The notes: generated by a model not told the origin, from the letters alone. 64,000 nucleotides of DNA from an uncultured Lachnospiraceae bacterium (GCA_910579085.1 CAJTRU010000001.1:47735-111734); one strand, 5' to 3'; positions 45,701 to 54,919 are shown, counted from the first letter of the stretch. Numbers and translations: made by a program.

Positions 45701-47310
45701 TTACAAAGCTGCCTGAGTATCTGCCATGTATCACCCCTTGAGCTTTCATTTCCTAAAGACCAGGACATAATGCTTGCATGGTTTTTGCTGCGTTCAATTG
45801 TGCTGGTCATCCTGTCTTTACATGCTTCAATCCATTCTGGGTCACTCTGTGGGATTAACCAGTTAAGTCCATGTGATTCAATATTTGCTTCATCTATCAT
45901 ATAAAGCCCGTATTCATCACAAAGTTCATACCATTTTGCATCATTAGGATAATGAGAGTTCCTTACAGAGTTAATATTGTACTGCTTCATAAGCATAATA
46001 TCCTGTATCATACTTTCCTCTGTAATTGCACGCCCGCCTTTTAATGAAGTTTCATGGCGGTTTACACCCTGTATCCTGATTGGTGCACCATTTACAAGAA
46101 TTTGTGACTTATTAGTACCACGCCTTACGATTTCAATTTCCCTGAAACCTACATGTGTACCAGCAGTTTCTACAATGCCTCCTTCAGCATTTTTTAAGAT
46201 AATTACCATCTCATAAAGTGCCGGGTCTTCTGCTGACCAGAGCGCTGGTGCTGTTACCTGCTGTGTATAGCTTGAAGAAGCTTCAAAATAACGGTTTCCA
46301 TCTCCAGCTTTAAATTCAAAGCTGTCTAAATCCTTTTTAAAGACTTCCTTGCCATCTTTATCATATAAAATGCTTTCTACTGTATATCCTTTGGCTGCTT
46401 CTTTGCCATATCCCCTTAATGTTACTTCAAAATTGAATGTAGCATCTTTATAATTGCTGTCAAGGTCTGTTGTATATGCAAAGTCAAACAGCGATGCTTC
46501 TTTATCTTTAGCAAATAAAAATACGTCCCTGAAAATGCCGCTCAGACGGATAAAGTCCTGGTCTTCTAAGTAACTTCCATCTGACCAGCGGTATACCTGC
46601 ACAGAAATTGTATTTTCTTCACCTGCTGGTTTTAAATATTTGCTGATATCAAACTCTGATGGTGTATAGCTGTCCTCACTATACCCCACTTTTTCTCCAT
46701 TAATCCATAAATAAAATGCAGATTCTACACCCTGGAAAGACACAAAAACTTCCTTACCGTCCCATTCTGTCGGGGTTTTAAATGTTCTTTTATAAGAGCC
46801 AACTGGGTTATAAATTGTTGGTGAAACCCCTCTTGGGCTGTCTTCTGGCAATCCATAATTTGCCCTTGGGTCTTCTACACCTTCCCATGGAAGACGTGTA
46901 TCAGTATATTTCGGGGAATCATAGCCCTCTGTCTGCCAGTTTGCAGGAACTTTAATGTCCTTCCATGTGCTAGTATTATAACCATCCTTGAAAAATCCGG
47001 TATTTCTTTCATGTGGTGATTTTACCCACTCAAATTTCCAAGTACCATTTAATGACTGGTAAAATGGAGATGTATCATGTTTCTTTCTGAGTGAAGGGTC
47101 TTTAACACTGTCCGCATTATCAAATCCAATAAAACTTGCATGTGCATCTTCCCTGTTTACCTGGAATATACCATTCTGGTCAAACCATTCCTCACCTTTA
47201 AATACAGAACTGTCATTGCCTGCCGCCTGTACAACACCCCCAGGCAGAGGAATACTTGTCGCAGCTACGCTGAATGCTAATGCCGCTGCCAGCATTTTCT
47301 TTGCTCCCAT
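42706..47310 (-). CDS. secreted GH2 beta-galactosidase with LamG insert and C-terminal LRR module
   Basis: Product of 1534 residues with a signal peptide ending near VQAA (residue 30). GH2 sugar-binding domain (about 80-270), Ig-like domain, TIM barrel with acid/base E522 (SWSLGNESS) and nucleophile E597 (FQCEYSHAMGNG); then a LamG jelly roll (about 655-870) inserted before the rest of the GH2 fold (LVSADRTVQPELEQVKYIYQ), the small-chain domain to about 1370, and a BspA-like leucine-rich module (IGDKAFSGYKKLAKVTVG and repeats) at the C terminus. It removes terminal galactose outside the cell. AGGAGG precedes the ATG; it lies 87 bp after mglC with no terminator between, so it is probably co-transcribed. 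Confidence 0.9.
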   Translation of the reverse strand: MGAKKMLAAALAFSVAATSIPLPGGVVQAAGNDSSVFKGEEWFDQNGIFQVNREDAHASFIGFDNADSVKDPSLRKKHDTSPFYQSLNGTWKFEWVKSPHERNTGFFKDGYNTSTWKDIKVPANWQTEGYDSPKYTDTRLPWEGVEDPRANYGLPEDSPRGVSPTIYNPVGSYKRTFKTPTEWDGKEVFVSFQGVESAFYLWINGEKVGYSEDSYTPSEFDISKYLKPAGEENTISVQVYRWSDGSYLEDQDFIRLSGIFRDVFLFAKDKEASLFDFAYTTDLDSNYKDATFNFEVTLRGYGKEAAKGYTVESILYDKDGKEVFKKDLDSFEFKAGDGNRYFEASSSYTQQVTAPALWSAEDPALYEMVIILKNAEGGIVETAGTHVGFREIEIVRRGTNKSQILVNGAPIRIQGVNRHETSLKGGRAITEESMIQDIMLMKQYNINSVRNSHYPNDAKWYELCDEYGLYMIDEANIESHGLNWLIPQSDPEWIEACKDRMTSTIERSKNHASIMSWSLGNESSRGDTWQILRQLCKQLDPTRFVHYEGFAYDATPEEIDVWSRMYRRVNNLGVDDLWKNPLEWWGEHGTVPGFQCEYSHAMGNGIGNMDEYWDLYEKYPNLQGGYIWDWTDQSLEIKTPVDKVLKDEGKNNIEVLLKGSLDDNGKEGKALKGYAQVYNDKSLHLSGNQPFTLEAYVKPEGYNLRGANDGSGQIDASEYNQTAPIITKGNDEWCNSESYGLRRLVDGDTDVLEFYIRGGNYDDDWGVYEKAAAQFNTPDDWADKWHHIAGTFDGTNLKLYLDGEEVASATSTFGIVSGPNPVGIGADLTYDAQNPNVPAAFKGVIDNVRIYDKALSQEELNNTGRKADNNTLLWLDFNSTTDKTYAQDTYYSFGGDWQDIPEGNPNNKNFCANGLVSADRTVQPELEQVKYIYQDIAIDDAGILDGKVKITNKYLFTNANEFEASWELIEDGKAIQNGVFSSSDVDVRPVQDSAEEVKTYGEKVVTVPFTKPELKAGAEYFVNISFKLKEDASWAKKGHEVAHGQIAVPFDVPEVTALKTEDLGELGLEDSQDSAVITGKDFTVTFDKAAGTIKDFTYKGKKLLENGPQPDFWRAPTDSDLGFYSGARYDTWRYAGEDKAVSGVTVKKINNGMVEISVDSVLPTTTKSSYSQKFTIYGTGDIKVTSKLTPGEGLPEIPVVGNSLTLPKEFSNVTWYGKGPDENYIDRQSGYEIGVYKKDVDDFFIDYIKPQETGNRTETRWVSMTNSDGTGLLAKTDVPMEFSALYYTAEELTNVMHSYMLGGKDRITLRLNQRQMGLGGDNSWGAKPLPAYLNTSDKVYEYSFTLKPVSTADVDASMREYKTVLPASTDSTIEQPDDGEDKPDAQPELKKGDSVLYKNVYYTVADPAKKTVIATKGKNKNITSAVIQKQVTIKGVKCKVVQIGDKAFSGYKKLAKVTVGKNVKTIGKQAFKGSSKLKSITLEKGSALNTVKSGAFKNTSAKMTVKAPGMKAKQRNALLKKMKKAGMAAKAVIK

Positions 47311-47397
47311 AAATTCTCCTCCTTATTGTATTGTTTTTTTGTATCTTCCCTCTTTTCTATTCTTATCTAAATCCTTTTTTATTTATATATATTTATT

Positions 47398-49047
47398 TTA
47401 TTTTTTCTGTACATATTTCAGACAGTCAAGTGTTACTGATACAAGAATTATTATTCCTGAAAATACAAACTGTAAGTTTGTATCAATACCAAGTATTGTA
47501 AGGGAATAAGTAAGTGCTGTAAAAATAAATACACCTACTACTACGCCTGAAATCCTTCCTATACCACCTGTAAAAGATATACCACCTACTACGCAGGCAG
47601 CAATTGCATCCATTTCCCAGCCTTGCCCGTATGCAGCAGAACCAGAACCAAACATTCTTGCACATTCAAGCCATGAACCAAATCCATAGAGTATACCTGC
47701 AAGTATAAATGCACCAACAGTAACACGGAATACTGAAATACCTGAAACTGCTGCTGCTTCAGGGTTTCCACCTACAGCATATAAGTTCTTGCCAAATGTT
47801 GTTTTATTCCAGATAAACCATACTATAATAACTGCTGCTACTGCCCAGAGAATAATCGTTGGGAAACCGTTTACCTTTGGAATAATCATTTGAGGAATTG
47901 AAGGTTCAATACCACCAAATGACACACCCTTTGTCGCATATGTTACAAGACCAAAGATTACAAGCATGTTTGCCATTGTTGAAATGAAAGGATGCATTTT
48001 AAACTTAGCAGTAAAGAAACCTGCAATAGTTGTAAAAAATGTACATAAAACAACACATGCTACAAGCGCCAGTAATACCCTTGCGCCAACAGGCATACCT
48101 GTAAAATCAAATATATGTCCAAAAACTGAACCTGTATTAATACCCTGGTGCATAATAATCGTTGCTGTTGTCATGCCCATGCCGACCATACGCCCAATAG
48201 AAAGGTCTGTACCTGTAAGAAGTATTAACCCTGCAACTCCAAGTGCAAGGAACATTCTTGGTGATGCCTGCTGCAAAATATTTAACACATTGTTATAAGT
48301 AAGCAGAGGGGCATTTTTGACTATTGGCGTAATTATGCAAAGTGCAATAAATACAAGTAAAATAGCGATATATAACCCATTTTGTAAAAAGAATGTCCTG
48401 CGGTTAAATGTATACTTATAATTTTCCCATTTCTGTGCACATGTCTCCGCAAATGTAAATTTTGACATACGCAGCAAATCAAGAAGATGGTATTTATGCA
48501 TATAAGCTGAATGTTTTCTGTCTTTTATGCGGTGGAGTTCTTTCTCCAGGTTCATTTTCGCATCAAACAGTTTATTCTTAAATACATATTTCTCATCTTT
48601 TATTTCCTGGTGTCCAGAAAGCTTTGATATTGCTTCCTGGTGCTCTGCCTTAAGTTTATCAATCTTTGACTGGTATTCCCGCCTTGCCACTTCTTTCTCA
48701 GCCTGGCAGCTCATACACACTGGCTGGTAATATTCTTTGTCAAAGTGGATTTTAATATATGCTTCCGCGTCAGAAACCAGATTTGAAACCTGGCTTTTGT
48801 TTCTTTCTTCTTCTGCCTTTGCTTTTTCAAGTTCCGCCATGTCTTTTGCAAGAATTTTGTCTTTTTCTTCTTTTGTAATAGTACGGTCTCTTTTTGTCGT
48901 GCCAATATGGTTCTGGAGAAAGATAACTTTATCTGTCCCGTCTGCCCTGAGACTGTCAATTTCTGCCTGGATTTTTCCTACATAACTATCTATTTTTTTA
49001 CGAAGTTCCATTTCCTGGTTTTCTGTAAGAATTGCACTATTTCCCAT
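47398..49047 (-). CDS. mglC: galactose ABC transporter permease MglC with long cytosolic N-terminal extension
   Basis: Product of 549 residues; ordinary MglC is about 336. Residues 1-218 are a hydrophilic, helix-rich, Lys/Glu-rich segment with a CMSC motif at 111-114; the permease starts at about 219 with LYIAILLVFIALCIITPIV and includes GLILLTGTDLSIGRMVGMG and the EAA-like NPEAAAVSGISVFRV loop typical of the RbsC/MglC family. It forms the membrane channel with MglA. GAGGGA precedes the ATG and the mglA stop is 18 bp away, so the extension is translated from its own strong site. Confidence 0.92.
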   Translation of the reverse strand: MGNSAILTENQEMELRKKIDSYVGKIQAEIDSLRADGTDKVIFLQNHIGTTKRDRTITKEEKDKILAKDMAELEKAKAEEERNKSQVSNLVSDAEAYIKIHFDKEYYQPVCMSCQAEKEVARREYQSKIDKLKAEHQEAISKLSGHQEIKDEKYVFKNKLFDAKMNLEKELHRIKDRKHSAYMHKYHLLDLLRMSKFTFAETCAQKWENYKYTFNRRTFFLQNGLYIAILLVFIALCIITPIVKNAPLLTYNNVLNILQQASPRMFLALGVAGLILLTGTDLSIGRMVGMGMTTATIIMHQGINTGSVFGHIFDFTGMPVGARVLLALVACVVLCTFFTTIAGFFTAKFKMHPFISTMANMLVIFGLVTYATKGVSFGGIEPSIPQMIIPKVNGFPTIILWAVAAVIIVWFIWNKTTFGKNLYAVGGNPEAAAVSGISVFRVTVGAFILAGILYGFGSWLECARMFGSGSAAYGQGWEMDAIAACVVGGISFTGGIGRISGVVVGVFIFTALTYSLTILGIDTNLQFVFSGIIILVSVTLDCLKYVQKK

Positions 49048-49065
49048 ATACGTTCATCTCCCTCA

Positions 49066-50574
49066 CTATAGGTATTTGGCACTAAGCCTTAAAAGTTCTT
49101 CCTGGTCTGTTTCATTTGTATTGACTATCCCGGAAAGATGCCCGTTTGACATAACACCAATACGGTTTGTAATTCCAAGGATTTCTGGCATTTCAGAAGA
49201 AACAACTATTATTGTCTTTCCCATCTTTGCCATATTAATAATCAATTCATAAATTTCATATTTTGCACCAACATCAATACCCCTTGTCGGCTCATCCAGC
49301 ATAAATACTTTAGGACTGCGCTCAAGCCATTTTCCTATAATAACTTTCTGCTGGTTTCCTCCTGAAAGGCTTGAAATCATATCTTCCGGCCCCATGCACT
49401 TTGTATGCATGATTTTAATTTCTTTTGCAGTTGCCTTAACCATTTTAGTATCAGAAAGCACAAGCCCGGACTTATACTCATCCAGGTTTGCAATAGTAGT
49501 ATTAAAAGTAAGGTCCGCTTTAAGGAAGAGCCCGTTTGCTTTCCTTTCCTCTGTAACTAATGCAAAACCATTGTCCATAGCTTCCCTTGGGCTTGTAAAG
49601 TTCATAAGGCAGCCATTAAAATAAACACGTCCTGCTGCCCTGGTACGTATACCAAAAATAGTTTCCAGGAGTTCTGTACGTCCAGCCCCTACAAGGCCGT
49701 ACAATCCAAAAATTTCCCCTTCTTTTACATCAAATGAAACATCCTGCAAATAAGGTTCAAACTTTGTAGAAAGATGCTGTATAGACAAAATAGCATCCTT
49801 AGGTGTATTATCAACTGGTGGGAAACGGTTTTCAAGTGAACGTCCAACCATCGCCGCAATCAGTTCATTCATATCAGTTTCTTTACTGCTCTTTGTCATA
49901 ACCAGGTTGCCATCACGCAGTACAGATATCTCATCACAAATCTCAAAAATTTCATCCATTTTATGTGAAATATAAACAAGGGCAATCCCTTGTTCTTTTA
50001 ACATCCTCATCATTTCAAAAAGTTTATCTACTTCCTGTACTGTAAGTGAAGAAGTAGGTTCATCAAGTACGATTACTTTTGAATTATAAGAAATAGCCTT
50101 AGCAATTTCACACATCTGGCGTTGTGACACAGACATATTACGCATAGGCTGGGTAAGGTTTACTGTCATTCCAAGCTTCCTGAAAAGTTCAGAAGCTTCT
50201 TTTTTCATTCTGCCTTCATCAACCACACCAAAAGAATTAACAGGATAACGTCCAAGGAACAAGTTATCCATTACATTTCTTTCAAGGCACTGGTTCAATT
50301 CCTGGTGTACCATTGCAACGCCATTTTCAAGGGCATCTTTAGGCCCTGAAAAGTTGGCTTCCTTTCCATCCAGGAAAATAGTCCCCTCATCTTTCTGGTA
50401 TGTACCAAAAAGGCATTTCATCATTGTTGATTTACCAGCACCATTTTCACCCATAAGACCCATAACAGTTCCGCGTTTAACATCGAGGTTTATATGGTCA
50501 AGAACACGGTTCCTGCCAAATGACTTGCTCATGCCGTGTATTGATAAAACAATATCATCTTTGTTATTTGCCAT
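49066..50574 (-). CDS. mglA: galactose ABC transporter ATPase MglA
   Basis: Product of 502 residues with two ABC modules, the normal form for sugar importers of the CUT2 class. Module 1: Walker A GENGAGKST, signature VSQRQMCEIAKA, Walker B VIVLDEPTS. Module 2: degenerate Walker A GLVGAGRTE, signature LSGGNQQKVIIGKW, Walker B VFMLDEPTRGID. It powers galactose import with MglC. GAGGTAG precedes the ATG. Second gene of mglB-mglA-mglC. Confidence 0.95.
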   Translation of the reverse strand: MANNKDDIVLSIHGMSKSFGRNRVLDHINLDVKRGTVMGLMGENGAGKSTMMKCLFGTYQKDEGTIFLDGKEANFSGPKDALENGVAMVHQELNQCLERNVMDNLFLGRYPVNSFGVVDEGRMKKEASELFRKLGMTVNLTQPMRNMSVSQRQMCEIAKAISYNSKVIVLDEPTSSLTVQEVDKLFEMMRMLKEQGIALVYISHKMDEIFEICDEISVLRDGNLVMTKSSKETDMNELIAAMVGRSLENRFPPVDNTPKDAILSIQHLSTKFEPYLQDVSFDVKEGEIFGLYGLVGAGRTELLETIFGIRTRAAGRVYFNGCLMNFTSPREAMDNGFALVTEERKANGLFLKADLTFNTTIANLDEYKSGLVLSDTKMVKATAKEIKIMHTKCMGPEDMISSLSGGNQQKVIIGKWLERSPKVFMLDEPTRGIDVGAKYEIYELIINMAKMGKTIIVVSSEMPEILGITNRIGVMSNGHLSGIVNTNETDQEELLRLSAKYL

Positions 50575-50603
50575 TGTCTGCTACCTCATTTATTATTCTT
50601 TCC

Positions 50604-50627
50604 AGGGCGTGCCGCAAAGCACGCCCT
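50604..50627 (-). promoter_or_regulatory. intercistronic hairpin between mglB and mglA
   Basis: AGGGCGTGC and GCACGCCCT form a perfect 9-bp GC-rich stem with a 6-base loop, and no T run follows on the minus strand. Such hairpins after a binding-protein gene usually protect the upstream mRNA and give more binding protein than ATPase. Confidence 0.6.
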
Positions 50628-50663
50628 TAAAACCTGTTTTGTGCCTGAAATACCTAAATGGTA

Positions 50664-51968
50664 TTACTGGTTAAGTAAAGCTGTATATGAAGCTGCATTA
50701 TCTGTTTTAACCATGTTAATAGCAAATGCATCATACTGTCCTGGGTTTCCAAGGCGGTTTGTAATGTTAGATTCTGTCTGTCCGTCACCACCGATGTAAT
50801 CAACTTCCAGGTTAAGAAGGTCATCATAATTCTGGAGAAGTGGCTGGTATGTTGAGCTTAAGAAGTTATCAGAAGCATTGTAAATATTCAGCCATACTTT
50901 CTTTGAAGGATGTGAGCCACTGTCAAGCTGTTTTGATACAGGTTCAAAAACTTTTGTTGAGTCTGTGAAATCCTGGTAGTTTTCAGCTGTTACTGCAACG
51001 TTTAATGCATAATAAGAACGCTGTTCTTCATTATATACATATACATCATCAGAAAGTACATTGCCTGCATCATCTTCTTTGCCAATACCTGAATCAATTT
51101 CAGCACCGTCAAGTGCATTACGGAGTACACGTAATGTAAGATATGCCTGTACATCTGCGTGCTGGCTTATTGTTCCGCCATAGCCATCTGCAATTGCAGC
51201 AACTGCGTCATTGTTAGCATCATATCCAAATGTAGGTACTTTATTATCTTTTGACCATGCATTAAACATTGACATTCCCATGCCGTCATTGTTTGATACT
51301 ACTACGTCAATGCTGTCACCAAATGATGATGACCATGTGCCGATTGCATTACCTGCTGTAGCCGCATCCCATGTTGCACCTGCTGAGTTCTTCATTTCCT
51401 GGGAAGCAAGTTCACGTACTACATATTTCTTTCCGCCTGCTTCAATCTCCCCGTCCTTTACAGCAGAAGCTGAGCCATCTGTATTTGTACCTACTGGTTC
51501 ACTGTTAATATCACCATCTTTTTCAACACCTGTACCAAGTGCCTTACGTACACCCCTTGTACGTGCAATAGAGTCGTTATGCCCTATATCACCGATAGCA
51601 AGTACATAACCTATTACACCATCACCATTGCGGTCGATTTTATCAATATTATCTTTGATATAACCGCTTACCATTGTACCCTGGAGTTCTGCACCCTGGT
51701 TTGCATCAAACCCTACATAATATGTCTTGTCATTGTATGACAGTGCTGTCATATCAAGTTCGCCTGTAGAGCTGTTAGATGGCTGGCGGTTAAACCAAAC
51801 TAAAGGTTTATCCTTGTTTGCCACCTCTGATGATGAACCTTTACTGTTACTGCTACTGCTGCTGGTATCCTTGCCGCCTGATGATGCATTATCAGGGCCA
51901 GAACCACATCCAGCCAGTGAAAGACCAAGAACTGCTGCCATTGTCATTGAAATAATTTTTTTCTTCAT
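50664..51968 (-). CDS. mglB: galactose-binding lipoprotein MglB, circularly permuted
   Basis: Product of 434 residues with lipobox LSLAGC (Cys 21) and a Ser-rich linker. The fold then starts at what is normally residue ~105 of the mature protein: PLVWFNRQPS (E. coli PVVFFNKEPS), YYVGFDANQGAELQG, calcium loop DRNGDGVIG, GHNDSIAR, SNNDGMGM, FGYD. The segment that normally begins the protein, KKVWLNIYNASDNFLSSTY...AFAINMVKTDNAAS, comes last (357-430). By motif alignment, sugar contacts D367, F369, N418, H130, D132, R136, W200, N227 and D250 are kept; one Asn is replaced by Q269. It is first in mglBAC and should deliver galactose to MglAC. AAGGGAG precedes the ATG. Confidence 0.9.
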   Translation of the reverse strand: MKKKIISMTMAAVLGLSLAGCGSGPDNASSGGKDTSSSSSNSKGSSSEVANKDKPLVWFNRQPSNSSTGELDMTALSYNDKTYYVGFDANQGAELQGTMVSGYIKDNIDKIDRNGDGVIGYVLAIGDIGHNDSIARTRGVRKALGTGVEKDGDINSEPVGTNTDGSASAVKDGEIEAGGKKYVVRELASQEMKNSAGATWDAATAGNAIGTWSSSFGDSIDVVVSNNDGMGMSMFNAWSKDNKVPTFGYDANNDAVAAIADGYGGTISQHADVQAYLTLRVLRNALDGAEIDSGIGKEDDAGNVLSDDVYVYNEEQRSYYALNVAVTAENYQDFTDSTKVFEPVSKQLDSGSHPSKKVWLNIYNASDNFLSSTYQPLLQNYDDLLNLEVDYIGGDGQTESNITNRLGNPGQYDAFAINMVKTDNAASYTALLNQ

Positions 51969-52184
51969 ACGTTTTTTCTCCCTTCTCTTGACACGTTTAT
52001 ATGTGTTCTTTGTTGATAGTGACAGTATATAAAAAGTAACAGGAAGAAAACATAGAATATTTTTCTCTGGTCATTGAAATTTTTAAGATTTTTATTAGTA
52101 GTATTTAACAATATTTTCTATAAAATAATATCGTTTTACCAGCATTTTGCCATATAACAGCATATTGCCACTATTGCAGCATTT

Positions 52185-53054
52185 TTAATGCCTGCCTGTA
52201 AATTCCCTGCGGTATTGTCCTGGTGTTATTCCTGATGCTTCCTTAAATACCCTTATAAAGTAACTGCTGCTGGAAAAACCAGACTGCTGTGCAACAAGTT
52301 CCATGCCAGCATCTGTAGCCGCCAGTATTTTCTTTGCATTTTCTATCCGTACTGCCATAAGGTAATCTGAAAAGTTTCTTGCAAAATGTTTCTGAAAATA
52401 CACACTAAAATATTTTGGCGACATATGGAATTTATCCCCCAGCATTTTTAATGTAAGCGGATACTGGCAGTTTTCCTGTATATATAGCGAAATTTCCATA
52501 AGCGTGTCCATACATGCAGAATTTTCCTGCCTGCGGCTTGCCAGCCTGTCCCTGTAGATATAATAATAAAAAAGTAACATCCCTGCCTTAATCCCAAGCC
52601 ATGCACCCTCTCCATCTTTCTGGTAAAGTGAATAAATTTCCTTTAAAACTTTAACAGCACCCTCTGCTGTCTGTGCAGGCAGGCAGTTTATAATATATGT
52701 CCCCATTTGCCCCAGCGGTTTTAAATACTTCTCTCCTGCCTCGTCCGCCTGCACAAATTGCAGCCATTGCAATGGGAAAATAAAAGCCAGGTAAGTGCAG
52801 TCATGTGTCAGGGAATTCATCCCATGAAGTTCACGCGGGTTAATATAAAAAACATCTCCTTGTTTGCCTGTATATAAAACATCCTTTACCATAAGTGAAA
52901 GCCTGCCTTTTTGTATCCATAATATTTCTACATTATCATGCCAGTGGTATGGTACATCAATTTTTCCATTAATATCATACATTTGGTATATTTTTAAAGG
53001 ATGCATTGGTGTACCTTGTTTCCTTGTTTCTTGTAACTCTCTTCCCTTTGCCAT
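52185..53054 (-). CDS. AraC-family regulator upstream of mglB
   Basis: Product of 289 residues. N-terminal cupin (YQMYDINGKIDVPYHWHDNV, then GDVFYINPRELHGMNSLTHD) and C-terminal double helix-turn-helix (LTLKMLGDKFHMSPKYFSVY, MELVAQQSGFSSSSYFIRVF, EASGITPGQYRREF). GAAGGGG eight bases upstream supports ATG 53054; upstream ATGs lack a site. It is transcribed toward mglB and divergent from the GH13 gene, so either could be its target. Confidence 0.88.
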   Translation of the reverse strand: MAKGRELQETRKQGTPMHPLKIYQMYDINGKIDVPYHWHDNVEILWIQKGRLSLMVKDVLYTGKQGDVFYINPRELHGMNSLTHDCTYLAFIFPLQWLQFVQADEAGEKYLKPLGQMGTYIINCLPAQTAEGAVKVLKEIYSLYQKDGEGAWLGIKAGMLLFYYYIYRDRLASRRQENSACMDTLMEISLYIQENCQYPLTLKMLGDKFHMSPKYFSVYFQKHFARNFSDYLMAVRIENAKKILAATDAGMELVAQQSGFSSSSYFIRVFKEASGITPGQYRREFTGRH

Positions 53055-53346
53055 ACTTATAACCCCTTCCATAGCCAAATAGCATCCGTAATCCATATCC
53101 AGGAATCTGCTGCCTGCCTTTTAAAAACCAGCCTCATTGCTGCTTTACCTGTTTAATGGCGTTAAATTTATTATTTTACAGCTTCTGGCTCTTTATTTTA
53201 TCCGTTTATATGGATATTTTAATATAAATTATGGATATTTTGCAACAAAACTATATTACAGCAGGATATACTACAATTATCCAAAACAGGCCGGCATTTG
53301 CCAGCAAAATCTTAACAAATAAATTGTACAGGGAGGAATAAATATT

Positions 53347-54894
53347 ATGGAACATTGGCTTGAAAAAAGTATCTTTTATGAAATTTATCCACAGAGTTTC
53401 TATGACAGTAATGGTGATGGCATTGGGGACATTCCAGGAATTACAAGCAAACTTGACTATATAAAGGAACTTGGATGCAATGCTTTATGGCTTAACCCAT
53501 GTTATCTGTCACCTTTTGGGGATGCCGGCTATGATGTTGCAGACTATTGCCAGGTAGCACCCCGTTATGGCACTAATAACGATTTAACCAGACTTTTTGA
53601 AGAAGCACACAAGCGGGAAATGCATGTTATTTTAGACCTCGTGCCAGGGCACACATCTATAGAACATCCGTGGTTTAAAGAGTCATGCAAGGCAGAACCA
53701 AACGAGTATTCAGGCAGGTATATCTGGAGTGATAGTATATGGACAGATGTAGCAGGTTATGGGAACATAACAGGTTCTTTAAGAGGGCTGTACCAGCGTA
53801 ACGGAAATGTTGCAACCAACTTTTTCTCAAGCCAGCCTGCGCTAAACTATGGCTTTGCCAATCCAACTGAGCCTTGGCAGAGCGCAGTAAATTCACCAGA
53901 AGCACTTGCAACAAGGCAGGCAATGAAAGATGCTATGCACTTCTGGCTTTCAAAAGGATGTGATGGTTTCCGTGTAGATATGGCAGGTTCTCTTGTTAAA
54001 AATGACACAGACAGCACAGAAACAATTAAATTATGGCAGGATATACGTGCTTTCCTTGATAAAGACTTTCCAGATGCGGTACTTGTTTCAGAATGGGGAG
54101 AGCCAGATAAATCCCTTATAGGCGGATTTCATATGGATTTCCTCCTACACTTCGGCCCTTCACACTATCTGGATTTATTCCGCTGTGAACACCCATATTT
54201 CAGCCGTGAGGGCAAAGGAGATGCCTTTCCTTTTGTAGAAACTTATACCAGAAACTATAACTTAACTAACAAAAAAGGCATGATATGCATACCTTCTGGC
54301 AACCACGATATGCAGCGTATAAGGAAATACCTTGACTGCCAGGAACTTAAACTTGTATATGCTTTCCTTATGTCCATGCCAGGCGTGCCATTTATATACT
54401 ATGGTGATGAAACTGGTATGCGCCACCTTGAACTAGATTCTGTTGAAGGCGGATATGACCGTACTGGTGCAAGAACCCCTATGCAGTGGGACAATGGGAA
54501 AAACTATGGTTTTTCAGATGCACCAGCAGATAAACTATATATACAGCAGGATTTACAGGAAGATGCACCTGTTGTATCCGCTGCTATGGCAGACCAGAAT
54601 TCACTATGGCATGAAATACAAAAGCTTGCAGGAATACGCAGGAATTATCCTGCCTTATGTGCATCAGGTGAAATTGAATTTATATATTGTGAACCATCAA
54701 AATACCCACTTGTCTACCTGAGGTCTGACGGGGACTGTAAGATATTAATAGCACTTAACCCTTCATCAGCAGAAGCCTGCTGCCCATGTCCTTATAACAT
54801 GGGAGAAGTAATCTATGCACTTGGCAAAGATATAACAATAGAAAACGGAATGTTGCATATATCAGGAGAAAGTGCAGCATTTATAATATGTTAA
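53347..54894 (+). CDS. GH13 alpha-glucosidase family enzyme, cytoplasmic
   Basis: Product of 515 residues without signal peptide. The GH13 barrel is complete: YEIYPQSFYDSNGDGIGDIP, the nucleophile D211 in GFRVDMA, acid/base E249 in VLVSEWGEP and transition-state Asp D321 in SGNHDMQ. YDSNGDGIGD is the calcium-like loop of oligo-1,6-glucosidases and related enzymes. It hydrolyses alpha-glucosidic bonds of short malto- or isomalto-oligosaccharides; exact specificity cannot be told. GGGAGG precedes ATG 53347. Single-gene unit with its own terminator, divergent from the AraC gene. Confidence 0.9.
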   Translation: MEHWLEKSIFYEIYPQSFYDSNGDGIGDIPGITSKLDYIKELGCNALWLNPCYLSPFGDAGYDVADYCQVAPRYGTNNDLTRLFEEAHKREMHVILDLVPGHTSIEHPWFKESCKAEPNEYSGRYIWSDSIWTDVAGYGNITGSLRGLYQRNGNVATNFFSSQPALNYGFANPTEPWQSAVNSPEALATRQAMKDAMHFWLSKGCDGFRVDMAGSLVKNDTDSTETIKLWQDIRAFLDKDFPDAVLVSEWGEPDKSLIGGFHMDFLLHFGPSHYLDLFRCEHPYFSREGKGDAFPFVETYTRNYNLTNKKGMICIPSGNHDMQRIRKYLDCQELKLVYAFLMSMPGVPFIYYGDETGMRHLELDSVEGGYDRTGARTPMQWDNGKNYGFSDAPADKLYIQQDLQEDAPVVSAAMADQNSLWHEIQKLAGIRRNYPALCASGEIEFIYCEPSKYPLVYLRSDGDCKILIALNPSSAEACCPCPYNMGEVIYALGKDITIENGMLHISGESAAFIIC

Positions 54895-54919
54895 AATAAA
54901 GATAAAAAAAGAACACAGG

